Source of the DNA: an uncultured Acidobacteriia bacterium
Lineage (GTDB): Bacteria > Acidobacteriota > Terriglobia > Bryobacterales > Bryobacteraceae
Length of the DNA: 64,000 bases
Assembly (NCBI GenBank): GCA_903900705.1
Contig: CAIUOG010000045.1
Location: 17,209 to 81,208, forward strand
Direction of reading: 5' to 3'
The translations under genes and the position numbers were made by a program. Every line of letters starts with the position of its first letter. The first letter of the stretch is position 1. Below, in pieces: positions 1 to 7,930 of the stretch. Under the pieces are notes generated by a model. It was not told the DNA's origin, searched no databases, and was given only the letters and a program-made list of their open reading frames with translations.

Positions 1-198
1 GCCGAGAAGATCGTCGAAGGCCGCATGGCCAAGTTCTACGAAGAAGTCTGCCTCCTCGAACAGCCGTTCGTGAAGGAAAACAGCATCACCATCGACCAGC
101 TCATCAAGGCGAAGATCGCCAAGCTGGGCGAAAATATTTCCGTCTCCCGCTTCGCCCGCTTCAAGGTTGGCGATACGGGCGTCGCTGAACAGGCTTAG
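1..198 (+). CDS. tsf: Elongation factor Ts, C-terminal part
   Basis: The window opens inside a gene whose last 65 codons are present, ending at TAG 196-198. The peptide has the C-terminal EF-Ts pattern: KFYEEVCLLEQPFVKE followed by a helix and a basic tail. EF-Ts exchanges GDP for GTP on EF-Tu in the cytoplasm. The order tsf-pyrH-frr that follows is the classical bacterial rpsB-tsf-pyrH-frr arrangement, which supports the call. The N-terminus lies outside the window, so the UBA-like domain and the Tu-binding motif cannot be checked. Confidence 0.93.
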   Translation, partial: AEKIVEGRMAKFYEEVCLLEQPFVKENSITIDQLIKAKIAKLGENISVSRFARFKVGDTGVAEQA

Positions 199-215
199 TC
201 TCTATACTGAAAAGA

Positions 216-262
216 GGGCAGGCGGCAGGTGGCGAAAGCCGCTTTCCGGCCTGCCCATTTTT
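216..262 (+). terminator. Terminator-like hairpin between tsf and pyrH
   Basis: An 8-bp GC-rich stem (GGGCAGGC at 216-223 with GCCTGCCC at 249-256) encloses a second small hairpin with a GAAA tetraloop (GGC-GAAA-GCC at 231-240). It is followed directly by ATTTTT (257-262). That is the shape of an intrinsic terminator. It ends two bases before the likely pyrH ATG at 265, so it would both attenuate read-through from tsf and hide the pyrH ribosome-binding region. Function is inferred from shape only. Confidence 0.55.
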
Positions 263-264
263 CC

Positions 265-972
265 ATGCCCAAATACGAACGCATTCTCCTCAAACTGAGC
301 GGCGAAGTCATGGCCGGTCCGCAATCCTTTGGCATTGACGCGGAACGCGTGAAGGGCCTGGCGATTGAAATCGCAGCTCTCGCACAGAACGGCATCCAGG
401 TCGGCATCGTCGTGGGCGGCGGTAATATCTTCCGCGGCATCGCACTGGCGGCGAAAAAGATGGATCGCGTCACAGGCGACCACATGGGCATGCTCGCCAC
501 CGTCATCAACTCGCTGGCTCTGCAGGACGCGCTCGAACAGATCGGCCAGCACACCCGCGTGATGAGCGCCATTCAGATGCACCAGGTCGCCGAGCCTTAT
601 ATCCGCCGTCGCGCCATCCGGCACCTCGAAAAAGGCCGCATCGTCATCTTCGCCGCCGGCACTTCCAACCCGTATTTTTCGACCGACACCGCCGCCACTC
701 TCCGCGCCCTCGAAATCAAGGCGCAGGTGATCGCGAAAGCAACCAAAGTGGATGGCGTGTACGACAAAGATCCCATGAAGCACCCGGACGCGGTCATGTA
801 CGAGCAGATCGCCTATACCGAAATCCTCACCAAGTCTCTCGGCGTGATGGATGCGACCTCCATCGCCATGTGCCGCGACAACAAACTCCCGATTCTGGTC
901 TTCAATCTGAATACGCCGGGCAATATAATGCGAATGGCTTCCGGTGAACCGGTCGGAACCCTCATCAGCTAA
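265..972 (+). CDS. pyrH: UMP kinase
   Basis: A protein of 235 residues, the usual length for bacterial UMP kinase. It phosphorylates UMP to UDP with ATP in pyrimidine nucleotide synthesis and belongs to the amino acid kinase fold. Seen: the N-terminal ILLKLSGE phosphate-binding segment, [21 protein letters not shown], and the [13 protein letters not shown] segment near the C-terminus. I chose ATG 265 because the homologous proteins begin with a short [14 protein letters not shown] stretch. An in-frame GTG at 229 would add 12 residues but lies inside the hairpin described separately. The gene sits between tsf and frr. Confidence 0.95.
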   Translation: MPKYERILLKLSGEVMAGPQSFGIDAERVKGLAIEIAALAQNGIQVGIVVGGGNIFRGIALAAKKMDRVTGDHMGMLATVINSLALQDALEQIGQHTRVMSAIQMHQVAEPYIRRRAIRHLEKGRIVIFAAGTSNPYFSTDTAATLRALEIKAQVIAKATKVDGVYDKDPMKHPDAVMYEQIAYTEILTKSLGVMDATSIAMCRDNKLPILVFNLNTPGNIMRMASGEPVGTLIS

Positions 973-994
973 GCCCGGAACTCTCAAGAACATT

Positions 995-1561
995 ATGGAA
1001 ACAGTAAAGGAAATCGAAGCAAGCGCAAAACAGCGCATGGAAAAGGTGCTCGGCGACCTGCAGAACGCCATGGCGACCATCCGCACCGGACGCGCCAGCG
1101 TTCACCTGCTCGACAACGTCCGGGTGGACTACTACGGCTCCCCGACTCCCATCAATCAGGTTGCCAATCTGCATGCTCCCGAGCCGGGTCTCATCACCGT
1201 GACCCCCTGGGATACCTCGCAGATCGCCCCCATCGAAAAGGCCATCCGGAACGCGGATCTGGGCGTCAATCCCTCCAACGACGGCAAGATGATTCGCATC
1301 CCGATTCCACCGCTCAACGAAGAGCGCCGCAAGGAACTCGCGAAGAAACTGCACGGCGTGGCCGAAGAACACCGCGTGGCGGTCCGCAACGTCCGCCGCG
1401 ACGCCAATGAAGCCATCAAGAAGCTGGCCAAAGACAAGAAGATCGCGGAAGACGAAGATCGCCGCGGCCACGACGAAACGCAGAAACTGACCGACGCCTA
1501 CATGGTGAAGCTCGATCAGGCTGCGCGCACCAAAGAAAAAGAAATCCTCGAAATCAAGTAG
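995..1561 (+). CDS. frr: Ribosome recycling factor
   Basis: A 188-residue protein matching ribosome recycling factor in length and in its conserved segments: LRTGRAS-type AMATIRTGRASVHLLD, VDYYGSPTPINQVAN, ITVTPWDTSQIAPIEKAI and RNVRRDANEAIKKL. With EF-G it splits post-termination ribosomes. ATG 995 is preferred because it gives the normal N-terminus; an in-frame extension to 944 would run into pyrH. It starts 22 bases after the pyrH stop, so the two are probably co-transcribed. Confidence 0.96.
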   Translation: METVKEIEASAKQRMEKVLGDLQNAMATIRTGRASVHLLDNVRVDYYGSPTPINQVANLHAPEPGLITVTPWDTSQIAPIEKAIRNADLGVNPSNDGKMIRIPIPPLNEERRKELAKKLHGVAEEHRVAVRNVRRDANEAIKKLAKDKKIAEDEDRRGHDETQKLTDAYMVKLDQAARTKEKEILEIK

Positions 1562-1565
1562 CTTT

Positions 1566-1590
1566 GAAGTCCCCTCAAGGGGGCTACTTC
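1566..1590. terminator. Hairpin between convergent frr and PilZ-like gene
   Basis: GAAGT-CCCC at 1566-1574 pairs with GGGG-ACTTC (1579-1590, two unpaired bases) around a TCAA loop. It starts five bases after the frr stop and overlaps the last codons of the minus-strand PilZ-like gene. The position at a convergent junction suggests a transcription end point for frr. There is no clear T tract, so intrinsic termination is only probable. Confidence 0.5.
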
Positions 1591-1892
1591 ATCGAGCCAG
1601 GATCAAAAAGATGTTCGGGGCGGAAGCTCCCGGGCTTCCAAAGCGTTGCGGGGGAAAACTCCACCGCAATCCGCCAGCCGAAGCGATGGGCTTCCGCCTT
1701 TTTTACTGTGCCCCGGAAATCCGCGGCCCCGCAGCGCAACTCCACCGACGCTCCCTCACCAACCTCTTCCTCCGACTCCACCACGCAGCCGGACTCCTGA
1801 ATTTCTTCCAGGTTCACAATCGTCTCGCCCTCTTCATAAACCAGCGTCACGAGTTGCGAACAGAGATAGCGAACCGGTTCAATCTGACTCAT
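1584..1892 (-). CDS. PilZ-domain-like protein
   Basis: A 102-residue soluble protein with no signal peptide or membrane segment. It reads as one small beta-barrel domain (GETIVNLEEIQESGCVVESE near the N-terminus, then RGTVKKAEAHRFGWRIAVEF), the layout of stand-alone PilZ-type domains. The family can bind cyclic di-GMP, but the RxxxR motif is not clear here (only RYLCSQ-type residues near the start), so binding is doubtful. It is convergent with frr and divergent from thrB, with 84 bp between the starts as promoter space. The function is not known. Confidence 0.6.
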   Translation of the reverse strand: MSQIEPVRYLCSQLVTLVYEEGETIVNLEEIQESGCVVESEEEVGEGASVELRCGAADFRGTVKKAEAHRFGWRIAVEFSPATLWKPGSFRPEHLFDPGSMK

Positions 1893-1976
1893 GGCGGGGC
1901 AAGCGGAATTCCGAGCCTGATTCTAACACCGGGAAACAGCGGCGACGGCGGATTTTTTGAATCGCGCGGGGCGAGG

Positions 1977-2894
1977 TTGGATAATAGCGAATTGTCCCCC
2001 GTCAGCATTCTTCGTGTCCCCGGCTCGAGCGCCAATCTCGGCCCCGGCTTCGACGCCCTCGGCATCGCGCTCCAGGTTTATCTGGAGTGCCGCTTCTTCC
2101 CGTCTGAAAAACTGTCCATTCGCGTCAAAGGCCGCGATGCGGATATGATCTCGCCGCGCGGCGAAGACAACCTCATCTGGCAGACCGCGCAGGCCGTGGC
2201 AACCCGCGCGCACATGACGCTGCCCCCCGTGAGCCTCGAAATCATCAACGACATTCCTCTCGGCAAAGGCCTCGGATCCAGTGCGGCGGCTCTCACCGCC
2301 GGCGTCATCATCGCGGAAACCATCCTGGGCCTTGGCTGGAAGCCGGGCCGCATTCTGGATGAGGCCGCCCGCCTCGAAGGCCATCCCGACAATGTGGCCG
2401 CTTCCGTTCTGGGGTCGATCGTCGCCAGCGCCACCGAACCCGGCGGCAATACCCGCGCGGTCCGCCTCCCCATGCCGAAGGCATTTCAGGTCGCCGTGGT
2501 CGTTCCGAATTTCCAGTTGCCCACCAAAGAGGCCCGCGCCGTGCTCCCCGATACTTACAGCCGGGCCGACGCAACTTTTAATATCCAGCGCGCCGCCCTG
2601 CTGATCGCCGCTCTGGCCACCGGCGACGCAACGGCTTTTCCCACGGCCCTCGACGACCGCCTGCACCAGCCCTTCCGTTCGCAGTTGGTTCCCGGGCTGA
2701 CCGAGATCCTCCGCCTCCGCGCGCCCGGCCTGCTCGGCTGCACGCTCAGCGGCGCGGGCCCCGCCGTGCTGGTCTTTTATGAACGCGGCTGCGAACATGT
2801 CTGCGATCTGGTCCGCCAGGTCTTTGCCATGAACGGCTGCACCACGGAAGTCATCGGCTCCGGTGTCGCGGAAAGAGGGTTTGAACTGCTATGA
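1977..2894 (+). CDS. thrB: Homoserine kinase
   Basis: Phosphorylates L-homoserine to O-phosphohomoserine in threonine synthesis. It is a GHMP kinase: the N-terminal RVPGSSANLGPGFDALG and the ATP-binding PLGKGLGSSAAALTAGV are both present, and the C-terminal LSGAGPAVLVF matches the family. No ATG gives a sensible start. I chose TTG 1977 (305 residues, GGGGCGAGG just upstream); a second TTG at 1992 is possible. The open frame runs back to 1611, but that part would overlap the opposite PilZ-like gene entirely. The stop overlaps the next start (ATGA at 2891), so the two genes are translationally coupled. Confidence 0.9.
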   Translation: MDNSELSPVSILRVPGSSANLGPGFDALGIALQVYLECRFFPSEKLSIRVKGRDADMISPRGEDNLIWQTAQAVATRAHMTLPPVSLEIINDIPLGKGLGSSAAALTAGVIIAETILGLGWKPGRILDEAARLEGHPDNVAASVLGSIVASATEPGGNTRAVRLPMPKAFQVAVVVPNFQLPTKEARAVLPDTYSRADATFNIQRAALLIAALATGDATAFPTALDDRLHQPFRSQLVPGLTEILRLRAPGLLGCTLSGAGPAVLVFYERGCEHVCDLVRQVFAMNGCTTEVIGSGVAERGFELL

Positions 2895-3805
2895 GCCAGC
2901 ATGCCGCCGAATGGCTGAAAAGCCTGCACTATCCCGCCGCCGATCCCGTACCGGCTCCCGATTCGTCGCTCCGGTTTGAAGACGGCGGCCAGTACCGCAT
3001 CGAAATCCCCAGCACCGAAGGCCCCCGTTCCCTCCAGGCTGTGATCGACGAAGGCCGCAAACGCCAGGTCCCGCTGCATCGCGTCAGCCAGGGCAGCGGC
3101 ATCATGCTGATGACCGATGACGAAATCACCGAAATGCTGGCCATCGGCCGTGAGGCCGGCATCGAAGTGAACCTGTTCATCGGCCCGCGCGCCACCTTTG
3201 ACGTGGGCGCGCAGGTATTCTCGGCCGCCGGCAAGGCGCTCGGCCTGAGCGCCCGCGGCGCGGACCAGCTTCGTTTCGCGCTCGAAGATCTGGAACGCGG
3301 CGTGGAACTCGGTCTGAAAAGCGTGCTGGTTTCCGACCTCGGCGTGCTCCAGGTCATCGGTCGGATGAAAGCCACCGGAGCGCTGCCCGGTGATCTCATC
3401 ATCAAAACCTCCGTCATGATGGCGCCGGCAAATCCCGTCTCCGCGCGGATTCTGGAAGACCTGGGCGCGACGACGATCAACATCCCGTCAGACCTCACCA
3501 TCCCCCAGATCGCCTCCATCCGGGCCGCCATTCAGGCCCCCATTGACTTCTACGTGGAAGCGCCCGATAACATCGGCGGCTTCATCCGTTACTTCGAAAT
3601 CCCCGAACTGATTCGCGTCGCCGCACCCATCTACCTGAAATTCGGCCTGCGCAACTCGCCCGACATCTATCCGAGCGGAACCCACATTGAAGGCACCGTG
3701 CTGGCGCTTTCCCGCGAGCGCGTCCGCCGCGCCAGCCTGGCCATGCAAACCATCGCCCGCTATTGTCCGGATGCGGTGATGTCCCCTCTCACCCCCGGCC
3801 GTTAA
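2891..3805 (+). CDS. U32-family-like barrel protein
   Basis: A 304-residue cytoplasmic protein that resembles the U32 peptidase-like family. It reads as a TIM barrel: SLQAVIDEGRKR, then MTDDEITEMLAIGREAGIEVNLFIGPR, IIKTSVMMAPANPVSARIL, and DLTIPQIASIRAAI. Near the C-terminus lies YLKFGLRNSPDIYPSGTHIE. Members of this fold include peptidases and RNA- or ubiquinone-hydroxylation factors, so the family name does not fix a reaction. It overlaps thrB by four bases and ends eight bases before the next gene, so it sits in a thrB transcription unit. I cannot name a substrate. Confidence 0.55.
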   Translation: MSQHAAEWLKSLHYPAADPVPAPDSSLRFEDGGQYRIEIPSTEGPRSLQAVIDEGRKRQVPLHRVSQGSGIMLMTDDEITEMLAIGREAGIEVNLFIGPRATFDVGAQVFSAAGKALGLSARGADQLRFALEDLERGVELGLKSVLVSDLGVLQVIGRMKATGALPGDLIIKTSVMMAPANPVSARILEDLGATTINIPSDLTIPQIASIRAAIQAPIDFYVEAPDNIGGFIRYFEIPELIRVAAPIYLKFGLRNSPDIYPSGTHIEGTVLALSRERVRRASLAMQTIARYCPDAVMSPLTPGR

Positions 3806-3813
3806 GAGGTTCT

Positions 3814-5289
3814 ATGAGGCTGTACGCCGCATTCTTCGTCGCGCTCGCTCTCCACGCCACCGTAATTCAGGCCGCCGTGATTCAGGGCGTGGTGCTCGAC
3901 GAAGAAACCGGCAACCCGCTGGCCCGCACCCAGGTCACCCTGACACCGCTTCCCGGCACCCAGGCCGGCACGGTGTCCATCCGCGCCGGGGAGCGCGGCG
4001 GCTTCACCATCCTCAGCGTGCGGCCCGGCTGGTATGTACTGAAAACCAGCCGCCGCGGTTATGCCGATGCCGAAGCGGGACAACTGCGCCCGGGCCGCCC
4101 CGGCATGGCGTTTGAGGTCACGGTCGCCGCGCCCTCGAACTTCTTCCAGATCCGCATGCGCCACCTGGCCGCGATGACCGGCAGCGTGCTCGATGACAAC
4201 AGCGTCGGCATACCCGACTGGCCGGTTCACATCTACACCTCGAAGAAACCCGTGCGGCGGCTCATGGAAGTCCGCACCGATGATCGCGGGAACTTCCGGG
4301 CGGGCGGACTCGACCCGGGGACCTACATCGTCCGCTCCGGCGCGGGTGCGCTTGAAGACGATTCGCCGTTACTCGCCACCTATTACAAGTACGGCACCGC
4401 GCTCGAAACCGCCGAACCCGTCCGCCTGCGCCTGGGCGAGACAATTCCCGATATCACGATCCGCACAGCCAAAGGCAAGCTGCTCACCCTGAGCGGAACG
4501 TTCAGCTCGGTGCCGCCGGCACGGCTGATTCTGATCACCGATACCGGGCGGCGGCAGATCGCAGCCACAGGCGGCGGGCGTATTGCGCCGTTCGAAGCCT
4601 CCGGAATTCCGCCGGGGCCCGTGGAACTGGTCGCCGAAGGCGACACGCCCGGTCAGGAATGCGGCAGCTACGCAAAGGTGCTCGCGGACAAAGATACCGC
4701 GGGCATCCGGATTGGCTGTCCGCTGCTGTATCCGCCCACCATCAGCTGGGTGGGAACGCAGGGCAAAGCGATTCTCGCCCGACGGGTTGACCTGGATGGC
4801 ACGGGCCCCATCCGCACCCTTCGGACCGACCAACCGCTCCCGCCGGGGTTCTGGGAACTGACGGCGCTCGCCCCGCCGCAGTTCTATCTGGCAACCATCC
4901 AGCCGCAGTTTGAGCGGGAGCCGACCACCCGGAATGACGGCTGGTTCGGCATGCTGCTGGGAAACCAGACACGCCTGCAGATCATTCTGTCGAACCGTCC
5001 GGGGACGGTGTCCGGCGTGGTCACCGCTCAGGGCAGGCCGGTCGCGGGGGCTTCCGTCTATCTCGAATCCTTCAACCCGAACCTGCCCGAGAAGCGACTG
5101 CAGTTGTTCAGCGTGCGGTCCGACCCATCCGGAACCTATTCATTCACGCAGCTCTCGCCCGGTCGCTACCGCGTACTGAGCAGCTTCGATTTCGATCCCG
5201 AGGACCCCTTCGTGATGGAGAAGGCGGAGACCTTCACGATCCGCGAGGGCGATACGGTGACGAAAGACCTCACACTGCTGCTGCCCTGA
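3814..5289 (+). CDS. Secreted carboxypeptidase-regulatory-like repeat protein
   Basis: A 491-residue protein with a signal peptide (RLYAAFFVALALHATVIQA) followed directly by a carboxypeptidase-regulatory-like beta-sandwich (VIQGVVLDEETGNPLARTQV, about residues 22-105). A second such domain lies around 130-200 (GSVLDDNSVGIPDWPVHIY) and a third near the C-terminus (SGVVTAQGRPVAGASVYL, about 410-490). These domains are binding or structural modules, common in large numbers in acidobacteria. No catalytic motif is seen. ATG 3814 follows AAGAGG. It is probably periplasmic or surface-exposed; its partner is unknown. Confidence 0.75.
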   Translation: MRLYAAFFVALALHATVIQAAVIQGVVLDEETGNPLARTQVTLTPLPGTQAGTVSIRAGERGGFTILSVRPGWYVLKTSRRGYADAEAGQLRPGRPGMAFEVTVAAPSNFFQIRMRHLAAMTGSVLDDNSVGIPDWPVHIYTSKKPVRRLMEVRTDDRGNFRAGGLDPGTYIVRSGAGALEDDSPLLATYYKYGTALETAEPVRLRLGETIPDITIRTAKGKLLTLSGTFSSVPPARLILITDTGRRQIAATGGGRIAPFEASGIPPGPVELVAEGDTPGQECGSYAKVLADKDTAGIRIGCPLLYPPTISWVGTQGKAILARRVDLDGTGPIRTLRTDQPLPPGFWELTALAPPQFYLATIQPQFEREPTTRNDGWFGMLLGNQTRLQIILSNRPGTVSGVVTAQGRPVAGASVYLESFNPNLPEKRLQLFSVRSDPSGTYSFTQLSPGRYRVLSSFDFDPEDPFVMEKAETFTIREGDTVTKDLTLLLP

Positions 5290-5329
5290 AGAGAGCCGCT
5301 CGGACGAGGCGGCCTTCTATCCTGAGGAG

Positions 5330-6604
5330 ATGAAGCTGCTCCTCGTTTGCCTGGCCGCCTGTCTGGCGAGTTCCGCACAGTCCCTCACCCCGCAACAGCA
5401 GAAGATTGTGGAAGCCGTCAACGCGGACCGCGATGAATCGCTGCGGTTGCTTGAGCAGATCGTCAACATCAACAGCGGCACCCTCAACCCGGAGGGCGTG
5501 AAAAAGGTGGCGGCGGTCCTGCGGCCACAGTTCGAGGCGCTGGGGATGAAGTGCCGGTTCATCCCGATGGACGAAGTGCAGCGCGCCGGCCACCTGGTCT
5601 GCGCCACGCCGCCCGGCAAAGGCAAACGTGTGCTGATGATCGGCCACATGGACACGGTGTTTGAACCCTCCAGCCCCTTCCAGAGGTGGGAGCGCCGGGG
5701 CGACGAAGCCATCGGCCCCGGTACCGCCGATATGAAAGGGGGCCTCGCCATCATGCTCAGTTCGCTCAAGGCGATGAAGGCCGCTGGCGCGCTCGATGAC
5801 GCCAACATCACCGTGTTCCTGACCGGCGACGAGGAGCGGCACGGTATTCCCGCGTCCATCTCGCGCCGCGACCTGATCGAGGCCGGAAAGAACAGCGATG
5901 CGGCGCTGGAGTTCGAAGGCGGCGTGCGCGTTCAGGGCCATGACGAGGCCAGCATCGCCCGGCGCAGTTCGTACTCCTGGTCGCTCAAAACGACGGGCCA
6001 CAGCGCGCATTCGGGCGGCGTCTTCGGCCAGGTGGGCTTCGGGGCCATCTATGAACTGACCCGGATTCTGGACGCTTTCCGGGTACAACTTCGCGAGACC
6101 GGCCTGACCTACAACGTCGGGCTGATGGCCGGCGGGGCGACGGTGACAGCCGACGGCGCGACGGGGCTGACGGCGACCGGCAAGAGCAACATCATCCCGC
6201 CCACCGCCCAGGCGAGCGGTGACCTGCGGACGCTCACCGAAGAGCAGTACGAGAGCGTGAAGCGGAAGATGCAGGCGATTGTGGCGCAGCATCTGCCCGG
6301 CACCGGCGCGGAGATCACGTTCGACGAGGGCTATCCCTCGATGCCGGAGACCGAAGGCAACAAGGCCCTGCTGCGGGACCTGAATCAGGTGAACCGCGAC
6401 CTGGGCCTCGAAGTCATGGAGCCCTTTGACCCGATTCTCCGGGGCGCGGGTGATCTGTCGTTCGTTGCGCCGTATGTGGCGAGCATTTCCGGACTCGGTT
6501 CGTACGGCCGGGGTTCGCACGCAGCCGGGGAATCGCTCGAACTGCCGCCGCAGGTAAAACAGACACGGCGGGTGGCGCTGTTCCTCTATCAGCTCACCCG
6601 TTAG
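5330..6604 (+). CDS. Secreted M20-family metallopeptidase (carboxypeptidase G2-like)
   Basis: A 424-residue zinc peptidase of family M20 with an N-terminal signal peptide (LLLVCLAACLASSAQS). Metal and catalytic residues are visible: H106 and D108 in IGHMDTVF, D134 in GTADMKGG, the E-E pair around E168 in TGDEERHG, and a C-terminal histidine in GRGSHAAGESLE. The dimerisation insert (GHSAHSGGVFGQVG) is present. The overall plan is closest to carboxypeptidase G2-like enzymes, which remove C-terminal glutamate. The real substrate cannot be read from the sequence. The upstream spacing (40 bases) suggests co-transcription with the preceding secreted protein. Confidence 0.85.
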   Translation: MKLLLVCLAACLASSAQSLTPQQQKIVEAVNADRDESLRLLEQIVNINSGTLNPEGVKKVAAVLRPQFEALGMKCRFIPMDEVQRAGHLVCATPPGKGKRVLMIGHMDTVFEPSSPFQRWERRGDEAIGPGTADMKGGLAIMLSSLKAMKAAGALDDANITVFLTGDEERHGIPASISRRDLIEAGKNSDAALEFEGGVRVQGHDEASIARRSSYSWSLKTTGHSAHSGGVFGQVGFGAIYELTRILDAFRVQLRETGLTYNVGLMAGGATVTADGATGLTATGKSNIIPPTAQASGDLRTLTEEQYESVKRKMQAIVAQHLPGTGAEITFDEGYPSMPETEGNKALLRDLNQVNRDLGLEVMEPFDPILRGAGDLSFVAPYVASISGLGSYGRGSHAAGESLELPPQVKQTRRVALFLYQLTR

Positions 6605-6864
6605 ACCAAACGGCTTACGTCCATCGCGGCGGGCTTCATTTTCCAGAGCCGAATGGAGCTGAACTTCGCTTCGCCCCGGGCGAAGAGTTCCACGGCCTGT
6701 GGACCGCGTCCCCCACTTTCAGGGAGCCGCCTTTCGGGTCAAAAACAATCTCCGTACCGCGCATCGACGGCGGCGCCGCCTGTCGAAACCTCGATGCCGC
6801 CTTCGGAAGCCCGTGCAAGCGTGGCCCCGGCGGCGAGGAGCAGGGTTCGGCGGCTGATATCCAT
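6601..6864 (-). pseudogene. Remnant of a secreted GH32-like glycosidase gene
   Basis: On the minus strand an ATG at 6864 opens a 41-codon frame with an RR-containing signal-like start (MDISRRTLLLAAGATLARA) that stops early. In a shifted frame the following DNA reads GTEIVFDPKGGSLKVGDA, and in the third frame VELFARGEAKFSSIRLWKMK up to a TAA at 6601. These pieces look like the leader and the extreme C-terminal beta-sandwich of a GH32-type enzyme (levanase or inulinase class), with the catalytic domain deleted and two frameshifts. The family guess rests on the C-terminal pattern. Its end overlaps the M20 stop. Confidence 0.5.
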
Positions 6865-6945
6865 GGAGCGATCTTACCCCATGCGGCAGGGGAAGAACGG
6901 AAGTCTGAAACCAAACGCCCCGCCTTATAATCGTAAGATTGGACT

Positions 6946-7518
6946 ATGAGAAACGCCCTTCGGCTTGCGCTGCTTGGCATTACCGCGGTTGGACTGGGGA
7001 CGCTGGCGTGCGCGCCGCAGGAACCGGTGAAGTCCGTGGTCAAGGACACGAAGGACCGCAAGCATGCGCCGGAGTTCGAACTCAAGGACGTGAACGGCAA
7101 GGTCGTCCATCTGGCGGACTACAAGGGCAAGGTCGTGCTGCTTGATTTCTGGGCCACGTGGTGCGGCCCGTGCGGGATCGAGATCCCGTGGTTTGTCGAG
7201 TTCCAGCGGAAGTACAAGGACCGCGGTCTCGAAGTGGTCGGCATCAGCATGGATGACGACGGCTGGAAGGCCATCACGCCTTTCGTGGGCGAACACAAGA
7301 TCAACTACAGAGTGCTGCTGGGCGACGACAAGACGGGCGATCTTTATGGCGGCGTGGAAGCGCTGCCGACCACTTTCGTGGTGGATCGCGAGGGGCGCGT
7401 GGCGTCCGTCCATGTCGGGCTGGCAAGCAAAAAGGACTTCGAAGATGCCATTGAACAACTGCTGCAAACACCTGCTGCGCCTGTCTCTGCCGGGACTCCT
7501 GACCATCGCGGCGCTTAA
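6946..7518 (+). CDS. TlpA-type thioredoxin-like lipoprotein
   Basis: A 190-residue protein with a lipoprotein signal; the lipobox is LACA with C22 as the lipidated cysteine. It should be anchored in a membrane and face the periplasm. The thioredoxin fold has the redox motif WCGPC (C73 and C76) in DFWATWCGPC, the KGKVVLL segment before it and the cis-proline in ALPTTFVVD. TlpA-type proteins reduce disulfides in cytochrome c maturation or related pathways. The 3' end overlaps the next gene by 74 bases in another frame, so the two are probably made together. Confidence 0.88.
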   Translation: MRNALRLALLGITAVGLGTLACAPQEPVKSVVKDTKDRKHAPEFELKDVNGKVVHLADYKGKVVLLDFWATWCGPCGIEIPWFVEFQRKYKDRGLEVVGISMDDDGWKAITPFVGEHKINYRVLLGDDKTGDLYGGVEALPTTFVVDREGRVASVHVGLASKKDFEDAIEQLLQTPAAPVSAGTPDHRGA

Positions 7519-7930
7519 CGCCCAGATGGCCCCGACTCTGAAAGTGGAGCCGGTGCCCACCGTGAAAGCGAAGAAGGGCGGCGAGACCACCGTGACGCTG
7601 AAGGCGACGCTGCCTGCCGGCTATCACGCCAACAGCAACAAGCCGTCTGAAGCGTACCTGATTCCGCTCACTCTGAAGTGGACGGCGGGACCGCTGCAAC
7701 TGGACGGGATTACCTATCCGAAGCCGGAAATGGAGAAGTACTCGTTCTCCGAAAAGCCGCTCTCGGTGGTGACCGGCGAGTTCGCCATCACGACGAAGTT
7801 CAAGGTTCCGGCGGATGCCCAGAACGGCCCGGCCGCACAGACCGGCACGCTGCGCTACCAGGCCTGCGACAACAAGGCGTGCTATCCGCCGAAGAGTGTT
7901 CCGGTGAACATTACCGTCAGCGTGGAATAA
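7445..7930 (+). CDS. Stand-alone DsbD alpha-domain protein
   Basis: A 161-residue protein with a signal peptide (HLLRLSLPGLLTIAALNAQ) and a single immunoglobulin-like domain of the DsbD N-terminal type. The redox pair is in ACDNKACYPP, the C-x5-C-YPP pattern of DsbD alpha domains. In DsbD this domain passes electrons to periplasmic thioredoxins; here the membrane and gamma domains are absent. It starts inside the TlpA gene (ATG 7445), and the TlpA lipoprotein is an obvious electron partner. The long overlap and the start choice are the uncertain points. Confidence 0.78.
   Translation: MPLNNCCKHLLRLSLPGLLTIAALNAQMAPTLKVEPVPTVKAKKGGETTVTLKATLPAGYHANSNKPSEAYLIPLTLKWTAGPLQLDGITYPKPEMEKYSFSEKPLSVVTGEFAITTKFKVPADAQNGPAAQTGTLRYQACDNKACYPPKSVPVNITVSVE

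Noticed and set aside
1611..1976. N-terminal extension of homoserine kinase back to ATG 1611
   Set aside because: It would add 122 residues unknown in the family and overlap the PilZ-like gene on the other strand completely.
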